Of a stretch of DNA of 32,158 nt, positions 24,673 through 32,158 are shown one piece after another. Location: NCBI GenBank assembly GCA_029932345.1, contig JAOZQF010000004.1:1-32158 (forward strand). The letters are read 5' to 3'. Within the stretch, counting starts at the first letter, position 1; each line of letters starts with the position of its first letter. The DNA comes from Desulfuromusa sp. (lineage in GTDB: Bacteria > Desulfobacterota > Desulfuromonadia > Desulfuromonadales > Geopsychrobacteraceae). A model generated the notes under the pieces. The model had not been told where the DNA came from, made no database searches, and saw only the letters and a program-made list of their open reading frames with translations. The position numbers and the translations under genes are program-made.

Positions 24673-26166
24673 ATGAACACAATTATCACCAGTAAAATTC
24701 TCATGACAATGCTGATTCCGATGATCACGGCACTACTCGTCTTGATTACGGGGAAAAAAGAGAACCTGCGCGACGGGATATCGGTTATTGGTGCCATTTT
24801 GACCTTTGCCTCGGTGCTGAGTTTTCTCCCAGTTATTCAAGGTGGAGATCAGCTGCAGTATACACTGTTTCAGATCTATCCCGGGGTAACGGTCAAATTG
24901 AATCTGGACCCGCTCGGGGTGATTTTTGCCATGGTGGCATCTTTTCTGTGGATTTTAGCCGCTCTATACTGTGTCGGCTATATGCGCGGACTTAAAGAGC
25001 ATGCCCAGACCCGTTTTTATATCTGTTATGCAGTTTCGGTTGGCGCTGCGATGGGTGCCGCATTTGCTGGTAACCTGTTTACCCTGTACTTGTTCTATGA
25101 GATTGTTTCTATTTTCACCTATCCTCTGGTTATGCACCATCAGGATAAAGAGGGTTACTGGGGATCCAAAAAATACATTGTTTATCTGATGTTCACCTCC
25201 AAAGCATTTCTGTTGCCGGCGATGATTATCATTTACGTCCTCTGTGGAACTCTTGATTTCAACACCGCCAGCATTGCCACCGGAATTTTCCCGGCTGATG
25301 CTGATCGCTTTGTCGTTGGGATCACCTACCTGCTTTGTTTCTTCGGCTTTGCCAAGGCGGGTGTTATGCCACTCCATAACTGGTTGCCAGATGCGATGGT
25401 TGCACCGACTCCAGTCAGTGCATTGCTCCACGCCGTTGTCGTTGTTAAAGTTGGGGTCTTCTCCATCTGTCGCGTTATGCTCTCTATCTTTGGTACCGAT
25501 ATCCTGCATGAAACCGGTCTGGGCTTATTTACCGCGTATTTTGTCTCATTTACCATTCTGACCGCCTCAGTCATTGCTCTCACTAAAACTAATCTCAAGG
25601 CACGACTCGCTTATTCAACTGTCAGCCAATTGTCTTATATTATTCTGGGTGTTGCCATGTTAACCCCGAATTCTATTACCGGTGGTCTGATCCATATTGC
25701 TAACCATGCATTTGCCAAAATCACCCTGTTCTTTGCTGCTGGCTGTATTTTTGTTGCCAGTGGGAAAAAGGATATCTCTGAGATGGGGGGGCTTGGTAAA
25801 CGGATGCCTTGGACTATGACGGCATTTGGTCTTGCTTCGCTGGGGATGATCGGTGTCCCTCCGGTTGGCGGCTTTGTAACCAAGTGGTACCTGGCTCTGG
25901 GGACAATTGACCTGCATAACTGGATTTTGCTGACGGTATTGCTGGTGAGTAGTTTGCTCAATGCCGGTTATTTTGTCCCGGTTGTTCTAAAGGCCTTTTT
26001 TGGCAAGCCATTACCTGCCGATGAAGGATTAACCAGCAGCCTTGAGGGAAAACCTCTGATTATGTTTATGGTTATTCCATTGTGTATAACCGGAGCAATA
26101 TCGGTATTGATTGGTGTTTATCCCACCCTGTTTCTGGACCTCATTAACCTTATGGTGAAGTCATGA
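24673..26166 (+). CDS. Proton-conducting membrane transporter, MrpD/NuoN-like antiporter subunit
   Basis: FYEIVSIFTYPLVMHHQDKEGYWGSKKYIVYLMFTSK, HNWLPDAMVAPTPVSALLHAVVVVKVGVFSICRVML, LAYSTVSQLSYIILGVAM. Confidence 0.9.
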   Translation: MNTIITSKILMTMLIPMITALLVLITGKKENLRDGISVIGAILTFASVLSFLPVIQGGDQLQYTLFQIYPGVTVKLNLDPLGVIFAMVASFLWILAALYCVGYMRGLKEHAQTRFYICYAVSVGAAMGAAFAGNLFTLYLFYEIVSIFTYPLVMHHQDKEGYWGSKKYIVYLMFTSKAFLLPAMIIIYVLCGTLDFNTASIATGIFPADADRFVVGITYLLCFFGFAKAGVMPLHNWLPDAMVAPTPVSALLHAVVVVKVGVFSICRVMLSIFGTDILHETGLGLFTAYFVSFTILTASVIALTKTNLKARLAYSTVSQLSYIILGVAMLTPNSITGGLIHIANHAFAKITLFFAAGCIFVASGKKDISEMGGLGKRMPWTMTAFGLASLGMIGVPPVGGFVTKWYLALGTIDLHNWILLTVLLVSSLLNAGYFVPVVLKAFFGKPLPADEGLTSSLEGKPLIMFMVIPLCITGAISVLIGVYPTLFLDLINLMVKS

Positions 26167-26411
26167 TTGTTAATTTTCTAACTTACTTGCGGGAAAGACC
26201 AAGTTTTTTAAAATGGTTGTTTCTGGCCTATCTGGCTTTTGCCTTGATCTTCGATTTTTTTGCTGATCGACATCATGCCCACTTCTGGGGCGATCATCTG
26301 GTGGGCTTTTGGGCGGCATTCGGTCTGGTCGGGTGCCTGGCTATGATTGTATTCTGTAAAGGGCTGTCGCACGTATGGCTGGAGAGGGACAAGGATCATT
26401 ATGACAAGTAG
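26163..26411 (+). CDS. Small (82 aa) membrane protein of the complex I cluster, predicted two TM segments
   Basis: MIVNFLTYLRERPSFLKWLFLAYLAFALIFDFFADRHHAHFWGDHLVGFWAAFGLVGCLAMIVFCKGLSHVWLERDKDHYDK; translationally coupled to both neighbours by overlaps. Confidence 0.8.
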   Translation: MIVNFLTYLRERPSFLKWLFLAYLAFALIFDFFADRHHAHFWGDHLVGFWAAFGLVGCLAMIVFCKGLSHVWLERDKDHYDK

Positions 26412-28167
26412 TATTTTTATGCATCCAGCCACCATGTTCATTATTGGTGCGCTGCTTCTCCCTTTAGCTAAAAAGTGTAAAGTCCAGAAAATCTGGCTGG
26501 TACTGATACCCCTGGTGGCATTTATTCAGATTCAGTATCTACCGGAATCATTCGGTAAGGTTGAGTGGCTGGGTTTTGATTTACAGTTTGGTCGAGTTGA
26601 CAAGCTGACGATGGTCTTTTTACACGTTTTCACTTTAATGGCGCTGATCGGAAGTATCTTCGGTCTCCATGTCAAGGAGAGTGGTCAACACGTAGCCGCC
26701 TGGCTATATGTTGCCGGTTCTCTGGGAACTACGCTGGCTGGTGATTACTTGACGGTATTCATCTTCTGGGAACTGATGGCTTTTGCTTCGGTCTTCCTGA
26801 TCTGGTACCGCAAGCGGAAACGTTCAATCGAAGCCGGTTACCGCTACCTGTTGGTCCATACATTTGGTGGGTTAGTGCTTTTGGGCGGGATATTCCTTCG
26901 CTATCAGAATGTCGGTGATCTCACCTTTGAGTTGATTTCTGTCGATCAAGCAACCTTAGCCGATTATCTGATTATGATTGGTTTCATGCTCAATGCGGCA
27001 GTACCACCAATTCACGCCTGGCTACCGGATGCTTATCCAGAAGCAACGGTCACCGGCGCTGTATTTATGTGCGCTTTTACGACTAAAACTGCCGTTTATG
27101 TTCTGGCGCGTGGATTTGCCGGATTTGAAACACTGGCAATCATGGGTGCCATCATGACCCTGTACGGGGTCGCTTACGCGGTTATAGAAAACGATGCCCG
27201 GCGAATATTGGCGTACCATATCGTCAGTCAGGTCGGCTACATGGTCTGTGCGGTTGGGATTGGTACCGAAATGGCGATCAATGGTGCCAGTGCCCATGCC
27301 TATGCCCATATCCTCTATAAAGCTTTGTTGTTCATGGGGATTGGTAGTGTTCTGGAGATGACCGGGCGTTCCAAACTTAGTGAGTTGGGCGGCTTGTATA
27401 AATATATGCCGTACACCATGATTTTTACTGTGATCGGTGGTATTTCAATCTCCGGATTCCCGCTGACCAGTGGCTTTATCAGTAAATCTATGATTATTGC
27501 GGCAGCGGGCAATAATCACCAGCTTGTCATTATGGCTATGTTGTTGCTGGCAGCCGTTGGTACTTTCTTGTCGGTTGGAATCAAATTACCATATTATGTT
27601 TTCTTTGGACCCAGGGATAGCGGACTTCAGCCCAAGGAAGCTCCCTGGAATATGCAAGTCGCCATGGGTATTGCTGCTTTTATGTGTATTTTCCTCGGTT
27701 TTTACCCCGATTATCTTTACGACATGCTCCCCTATGCGGTGAATTATCATCCATATAACAGCTACCATTTAACTGAAACTTTTCACCTTCTTGGCTTCAC
27801 CGGACTTGGTTTCTACCTTATGGTCAAATACCTCAAGCCTCACGATGTTTCTAACCTTGATCTTGACTGGTTCTATCGTCGCGGTGCTGATTGGTTCATG
27901 TGGGTTGCCCGCAAGCCGGTTAGTGCCACCAACGAATGGGTCAGTAACATTTATCAGAATATTGGTTTGCGCTTTACCATGGCGCTGGCTCGTGCCCTCT
28001 CCTGGTTTGACTGGGAAGGGATCGATTGGGCTCTGGATGGTAGCGCCCGTGGTGTTGTTAAAGGTGGAGAACAGGTCCGACAGTTTCAGACCGGGAAGTT
28101 GCAGCATTACATAGGTGCTGCAGTGGCTCTGTTGTTCATAGTGCTTATCGTTGTGGTTCTGGTCTGA
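26401..28167 (+). CDS. NuoL/MrpD-like Na+/H+ antiporter family subunit of complex I
   Basis: Internal ATG at 26401 (MTSSIFMHPATMF...); IHAWLPDAYPEATVTGAVFMCAFTTKTAVYVLARGF, ILAYHIVSQVGYMVCAVGIG, HAYAHILYKALLFMGIGSV. Confidence 0.88.
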   Translation: MTSSIFMHPATMFIIGALLLPLAKKCKVQKIWLVLIPLVAFIQIQYLPESFGKVEWLGFDLQFGRVDKLTMVFLHVFTLMALIGSIFGLHVKESGQHVAAWLYVAGSLGTTLAGDYLTVFIFWELMAFASVFLIWYRKRKRSIEAGYRYLLVHTFGGLVLLGGIFLRYQNVGDLTFELISVDQATLADYLIMIGFMLNAAVPPIHAWLPDAYPEATVTGAVFMCAFTTKTAVYVLARGFAGFETLAIMGAIMTLYGVAYAVIENDARRILAYHIVSQVGYMVCAVGIGTEMAINGASAHAYAHILYKALLFMGIGSVLEMTGRSKLSELGGLYKYMPYTMIFTVIGGISISGFPLTSGFISKSMIIAAAGNNHQLVIMAMLLLAAVGTFLSVGIKLPYYVFFGPRDSGLQPKEAPWNMQVAMGIAAFMCIFLGFYPDYLYDMLPYAVNYHPYNSYHLTETFHLLGFTGLGFYLMVKYLKPHDVSNLDLDWFYRRGADWFMWVARKPVSATNEWVSNIYQNIGLRFTMALARALSWFDWEGIDWALDGSARGVVKGGEQVRQFQTGKLQHYIGAAVALLFIVLIVVVLV

Positions 28168-28218
28168 CCCTGTCCGCTAATTTACAGACAGGCAATTACT
28201 CTTAGACAGTAGGAAGTC

Positions 28219-29814
28219 ATGGAAAACTATCTAATCCTGAATACATTAAATTTTCCGATCTTATCGTTGCTGCTGATAGTACCGGTGGTCGGAGCCATTG
28301 TCGCCATGTTTTTACGTGGTGATACCGTGCTTAAATTCTGGGGCCTTGCCGTTACCCTGGTCACGGCACTGGTCTCACTGCCGTTGTGGACCCGCTTTGA
28401 TCAAACTACAGCTAAATATCAGTTCGTTGAATTGCGCCACTGGTTTCCCGCTTTGGATCTTGATTATGTTGTCGGTGTCGACGGAATCAGCGTCCTGCTG
28501 GTGCTCCTTACAACCCTGGTGATGCCCCTGTGTGTTCTCTGCTCCTGGACCTATATCAAAACCCGCTGGAAAGAGTTTGTCATCGTTACCTTGTTGATGG
28601 AAACGGCCATGCTTGGGGTTTTTGTCAGTTTGAACACGGTACTGTTCTGGATCTTCTGGGAGGGGATGTTAGTCCCCATGTACCTGATTATTGCTATCTG
28701 GGGCGGGGCACGCAAAGATTACGCATCAATCAAGTTTTTTCTCTACACCTTTTGCGGCAGTATTTTTCTGCTGGTTGCAATCGTGGCGATGTATATCAAG
28801 ACAGGAACTTTCTTTATTCCGGAATTGATGGCTCATAACTTCGATTTTTCATATCAAGTTTGGATATTCCTCGCCTGTGCCCTTGGTTTTGCTATCAAAA
28901 TGCCAATGTTTCCGTTCCACACCTGGCTGCCTGCTGCTCACGTTGAGGCTCCGGTTGCCGGATCGGTTATTCTCGCCAGTATTCTGCTGAAAATGGGTGG
29001 CTACGGATTCTTGCGCTTCTGTCTACCCATGGCTCCGGCCGCAACGGTATACTTTGTGCCGCTGCTTCTGGTGATGTCACTGGTCAGTATTGTTGTTGGT
29101 GGATATCTGGCCTTGGGACAATCGGATATCAAGAAATTGATCGCCTATTCTTCAGTCGGGCATATGGGCTTTGTTACCCTGGGAATCTTTCTGCTCAATG
29201 ACGCCGGGATCAAAGGTGCGATGCTGCAGATGCTCAACCACGGGATTACAACGGGTGCCCTGTTTATCCTGATCGGGATCATTTACGAGCGAACCCACAG
29301 TCGTGAGATTGCTGACAACAGCAAGCTGGGGATGTTCATGCCGATCTATGTCACCTTTTTGGGCATTTTCTCTCTGTCATCGTTGGCTTTTCCTGGAACC
29401 AACAGTTTTGTCAGTGAGTTTCTGGTGCTCTTCGGTGCTTTTGACAAGTTCCCACTGGTTGGTGCTGTTTCGATCCTCGGAGCAATTCTTGCTGCAGCGT
29501 ATATGTTGCGCCTGATGCAAAAAATGGTCTGGGATGATTCCGATGGTCATGTGCCTCACGGAGAGCATGCAGAAGAGCGCAAGCGTATTCTCTTTGATTG
29601 TAATCCACGGGAAATCATTCAACTGGCGTTTTTAACTGTCTTTGTTTTTTGGATTGGTCTCCACCCAACGCCACTACTCGATATGATGGATAGCAGTGTT
29701 GCTCACCTGATTCATCAGATTGATGCTGGCAGTGTTATGCCGGATGCAGCACATCATGGTGAGAGTCATGCTCTGCTTGAAAATGCAGGCACTTGGATCA
29801 AGAATCTCTTTTAA
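28219..29814 (+). CDS. nuoM: NADH-quinone oxidoreductase subunit M
   Basis: FWIFWEGMLVPMYLIIAIWGG, FPFHTWLPAAHVEAPVAGSVILASILLKMGGYGFLRF, LIAYSSVGHMGFVTLGIF. Confidence 0.96.
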   Translation: MENYLILNTLNFPILSLLLIVPVVGAIVAMFLRGDTVLKFWGLAVTLVTALVSLPLWTRFDQTTAKYQFVELRHWFPALDLDYVVGVDGISVLLVLLTTLVMPLCVLCSWTYIKTRWKEFVIVTLLMETAMLGVFVSLNTVLFWIFWEGMLVPMYLIIAIWGGARKDYASIKFFLYTFCGSIFLLVAIVAMYIKTGTFFIPELMAHNFDFSYQVWIFLACALGFAIKMPMFPFHTWLPAAHVEAPVAGSVILASILLKMGGYGFLRFCLPMAPAATVYFVPLLLVMSLVSIVVGGYLALGQSDIKKLIAYSSVGHMGFVTLGIFLLNDAGIKGAMLQMLNHGITTGALFILIGIIYERTHSREIADNSKLGMFMPIYVTFLGIFSLSSLAFPGTNSFVSEFLVLFGAFDKFPLVGAVSILGAILAAAYMLRLMQKMVWDDSDGHVPHGEHAEERKRILFDCNPREIIQLAFLTVFVFWIGLHPTPLLDMMDSSVAHLIHQIDAGSVMPDAAHHGESHALLENAGTWIKNLF

Positions 29815-29834
29815 CTCAAGAATCGGATCAACTT

Positions 29835-31253
29835 ATGTTAAACACGGTTTTTATGCCAGAAATTGCCCTGATGTTAACGGCCTTAGTTTTGTTTTTTATG
29901 ACTTTGGGCAAATTTCGTACTGGTACTGTTCAGGCAGTGAGTCTGGTGCTGACCGCAATTACTCTGATTATTACCTTTGCCAGCCTTGGTACTCAGGGGC
30001 TGATGTTTTATGATGTCTATCAGATTGATGCCCTGTCTCAGCTATTCAAAGTCGTGATTGTTTTCGGTCTGTTTCTGGTTTTCTTCCTGGGTCGTGATTT
30101 AACCGGAATCGAAGAGAAGTTACACACCGAATACAACATGTTTCTGGCAATAAGCGCCCTGGGGCTGGTTTTTTTGAGCAGCTCAGTTGAACTTTTAACC
30201 ATCTTGCTCAGCCTTGAAATCTCATCTTACGCTCTCTATGTTGTCATTCCGTTTAGGCGTGGGCAGGGACGGATCCATGTTGAAGCCGGAATTAAATACA
30301 TTCTCTTCGGTGCTGCCTCAACCGGACTGACTCTCTACGGGATGAGTTACATCTTTGGTCTGGCGCACACCACCTACTTGTCAGAACTGTCAGAAAAATT
30401 ACCGGGATTGGTCGCAACACAACCTTTGGCTGTCATCGCAATTGTTTTGGTGATGGTCGCTTTTTTCTATAAATTGGCAATGTTCCCGATGCACTTCTGG
30501 GCACCAGATGTCTATCAGGGTGCAGCCAATGAAACTACCAGTTTTGTAGCAACACTCCCCAAGGTTGGTGCAGTTTTGTTGTTGCTGCGGTTTGTCGCAG
30601 TTGCCGGGTTTGATATCTCCCAGGTTACCTGGGTTCTGGCGACAATTGCTGTATTGTCAATGGTTTTTGGTAACTTCAGTGCCCTGGTACAAACAGACTT
30701 AAAGCGATTACTTGCTTATTCCAGTATCGCTCACGCCGGTTATGTGATGATCGGAATCTTGACGGCAGATAAAATGGGAATGGCAGCCGCAGTCTTTTAT
30801 GTTATCGGCTATCTGCTGATGAATCTTGGTGCATTTTATGTCATCTACAATATTTCACCTAAAGGGGAAAACGTGACCTTTGATGATCTTAAGGGATTGT
30901 CGCGTCGTTCTCCGTTGCTGGCATTAACGCTACTTGTGTCTGTTTTTGGTATGGCGGGTATCCCACCAACCATCGGTTTTATTGGTAAGTTTATGATTTT
31001 TACCGGAGCCTTGCATAAGGGATTCTATGCTCTGGTTGTGATTGCAGTGATGAATGCTGCAGTTGCTTCTTTTTACTACCTGAAAATGGCGAGAGCGGCA
31101 TATTGCGCTGCAGATAACGAGCAGGAAGTTATTGTCCTCCCCCTCGGGGCAAAGCTTATGGGTGCTTTTTTCATTCTTGCAATTATTTTGATCGGGGCGT
31201 TGCCACAAAGTCTTCTTGCCAGTGCTAAGGCCGCAGTTGCAACCCTGCTTTGA
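29835..31253 (+). CDS. nuoN: NADH-quinone oxidoreductase subunit N
   Basis: LLSLEISSYALYVVIPFRRG, FPMHFWAPDVYQGAANETTSFVATLPKVGAVLLLLRF, LLAYSSIAHAGYVMIGIL; ATG at 29835. Confidence 0.95.
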   Translation: MLNTVFMPEIALMLTALVLFFMTLGKFRTGTVQAVSLVLTAITLIITFASLGTQGLMFYDVYQIDALSQLFKVVIVFGLFLVFFLGRDLTGIEEKLHTEYNMFLAISALGLVFLSSSVELLTILLSLEISSYALYVVIPFRRGQGRIHVEAGIKYILFGAASTGLTLYGMSYIFGLAHTTYLSELSEKLPGLVATQPLAVIAIVLVMVAFFYKLAMFPMHFWAPDVYQGAANETTSFVATLPKVGAVLLLLRFVAVAGFDISQVTWVLATIAVLSMVFGNFSALVQTDLKRLLAYSSIAHAGYVMIGILTADKMGMAAAVFYVIGYLLMNLGAFYVIYNISPKGENVTFDDLKGLSRRSPLLALTLLVSVFGMAGIPPTIGFIGKFMIFTGALHKGFYALVVIAVMNAAVASFYYLKMARAAYCAADNEQEVIVLPLGAKLMGAFFILAIILIGALPQSLLASAKAAVATLL

Positions 31254-31276
31254 TTTAACCTTATATTAAAATTCCC

Positions 31277-31310
31277 AAAAAAGGCCTGCCATTTGTGTGG
31301 GCCTTTTGCT
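31277..31310 (+). terminator. Rho-independent terminator after nuoN
   Basis: aaaaggcc-tgccatttgtgtg-ggccttttgct hairpin with U-rich tail. Confidence 0.8.
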
Positions 31311-31361
31311 TTGCAATGGCTTTGTCGAGCTCGATAACGGATACGGGTTCTTGGATTTTAC

Positions 31362-31389
31362 TTGACAGTTGATTTGAGGATCATATAAA
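31362..31389 (+). promoter_or_regulatory. Candidate sigma70 promoter for rplU-rpmA
   Basis: TTGACA 31362-31367, 16-nt spacer, TATAAA 31384-31389. Confidence 0.7.
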
Positions 31390-31456
31390 GTACGCCGTTG
31401 CAGCGCAATTATTGCGACTGTGTTCTTAGGTAATATTTCATAGGAGAATCAAAACG

Positions 31457-31765
31457 ATGTATGCGGTGATCAAGACCGGAGGCAAACAGTACAAAGTTTC
31501 CGAAGGCGACCTGTTTAAGGTCGAAATGCTTGACGGTGCAGTGGGTGATACCATTGAACTCGATCAAGTCCTCATGGTCGGTGGCGCAGAGGTTAAACTC
31601 GGAACACCTCTCGTACCAGGTGCTAAAGTTAAGGCACAGATCGTTGCTCAGGAAAAAGACAAGAAGATTCTTGTTTTTAAATCCAAGCGACGTGGTGGTA
31701 ACCGTAAAAAATACGGCCATCGTCAACCTATAACCCGACTTAAAGTCGCGGCAATCGAAGTTTAG
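31457..31765 (+). CDS. rplU: 50S ribosomal protein L21
   Basis: MYAVIKTGGKQYKVSEGDLFKVEML...FKSKRRGGNRKKYGHRQPITRLKVAAIEV; aggag upstream. Confidence 0.98.
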   Translation: MYAVIKTGGKQYKVSEGDLFKVEMLDGAVGDTIELDQVLMVGGAEVKLGTPLVPGAKVKAQIVAQEKDKKILVFKSKRRGGNRKKYGHRQPITRLKVAAIEV

Positions 31766-31774
31766 GAGGGTCTC

Positions 31775-32029
31775 ATGGCTCATAAAAAAGCTGCTGGTAG
31801 TTCCCGGAATGGTCGTGACAGTGCTGGTCAAAGGCTCGGGATTAAACGTTATGGTGGTGAAGAGGTCTCTTCCGGTTCTATTCTGGTTCGCCAGCGTGGA
31901 ACAACTTTTCATCCAGGGACCAATGTTGGTTGCGGCAAGGATTATACCCTGTTTGCAACGATTGATGGTGTGGTTAAGTTTGAAACTAAGAAGCAGGGAC
32001 GTAAGTATATCAGCGTTTACGCTGCTTAA
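31775..32029 (+). CDS. rpmA: 50S ribosomal protein L27
   Basis: [61 protein letters not shown]. Confidence 0.98.
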   Translation: MAHKKAAGSSRNGRDSAGQRLGIKRYGGEEVSSGSILVRQRGTTFHPGTNVGCGKDYTLFATIDGVVKFETKKQGRKYISVYAA

Positions 32030-32055
32030 TCAGTCTGTCATGCAATACTTAAAAT

Positions 32056-32098
32056 GAGAACCCGGTATCGCTTTGCGGTCACCGGGTTCTTTCGTTTA
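32056..32098 (+). terminator. Rho-independent terminator after rpmA
   Basis: agaacccggt-atcgctttgcggtc... accgggttctttcgttt strong hairpin with T tract. Confidence 0.85.
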
Positions 32099-32119
32099 AG
32101 GGGAGAGGATAATTGTTAG

Positions 32120-32158
32120 ATGAAGTTTGTTGATCAGGTCAGAATTGAGGTAAAAGCA
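32120..32158 (+). CDS. obgE: GTPase Obg/CgtA N-terminus, 3' partial
   Basis: MKFVDQVRIEVKA at the window end, matching the Obg N-terminus (MKFVDE..I.VKAG); conserved rplU-rpmA-obg order. Confidence 0.85.
   Translation, partial: MKFVDQVRIEVKA

Noticed and set aside
31390-31456. Possible L21 ribosomal leader RNA
   Set aside because: The leader is short and I could not draw a convincing conserved structure by eye; an Rfam scan would decide.

Overview
The window looks like a chromosomal segment from a Desulfuromonadales-like (Desulfobacterota) bacterium; this is an inference from gene content. Left third: the 3' 10 kb of a giant repetitive type V autotransporter/adhesin. It is open from base 1, so its 5' end is outside the window. 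It has at least 13 WDGGT-type ~110-aa repeats, then half-repeats, then Cys-containing insert modules and a C-terminal beta-barrel. Middle: a nicotinamide-riboside salvage pair (pnuC plus a NadR-like kinase), IS256- and IS30-type transposase remnants, rng, a Pit/DUF47 phosphate transport pair, trmO/tsaA, an orphan Bro-N antirepressor-like gene and a KefB-type antiporter. Right third: a 13-gene complex I cluster (nuoABCD-HIJK, an MrpD-like subunit, a small 2-TM protein, a second antiporter-like subunit, nuoM, nuoN). It lacks nuoEFG and a canonical nuoL. It is followed by rplU, rpmA and the start of obgE. The strongest leads are the architecture of the giant autotransporter (alternating repeats, cysteines confined to closely spaced pairs, twin CBM-like modules) and the four-antiporter diaphorase-less complex I with its uncharacterised small His-rich membrane subunit. 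No tRNA, rRNA or CRISPR array was recognised.
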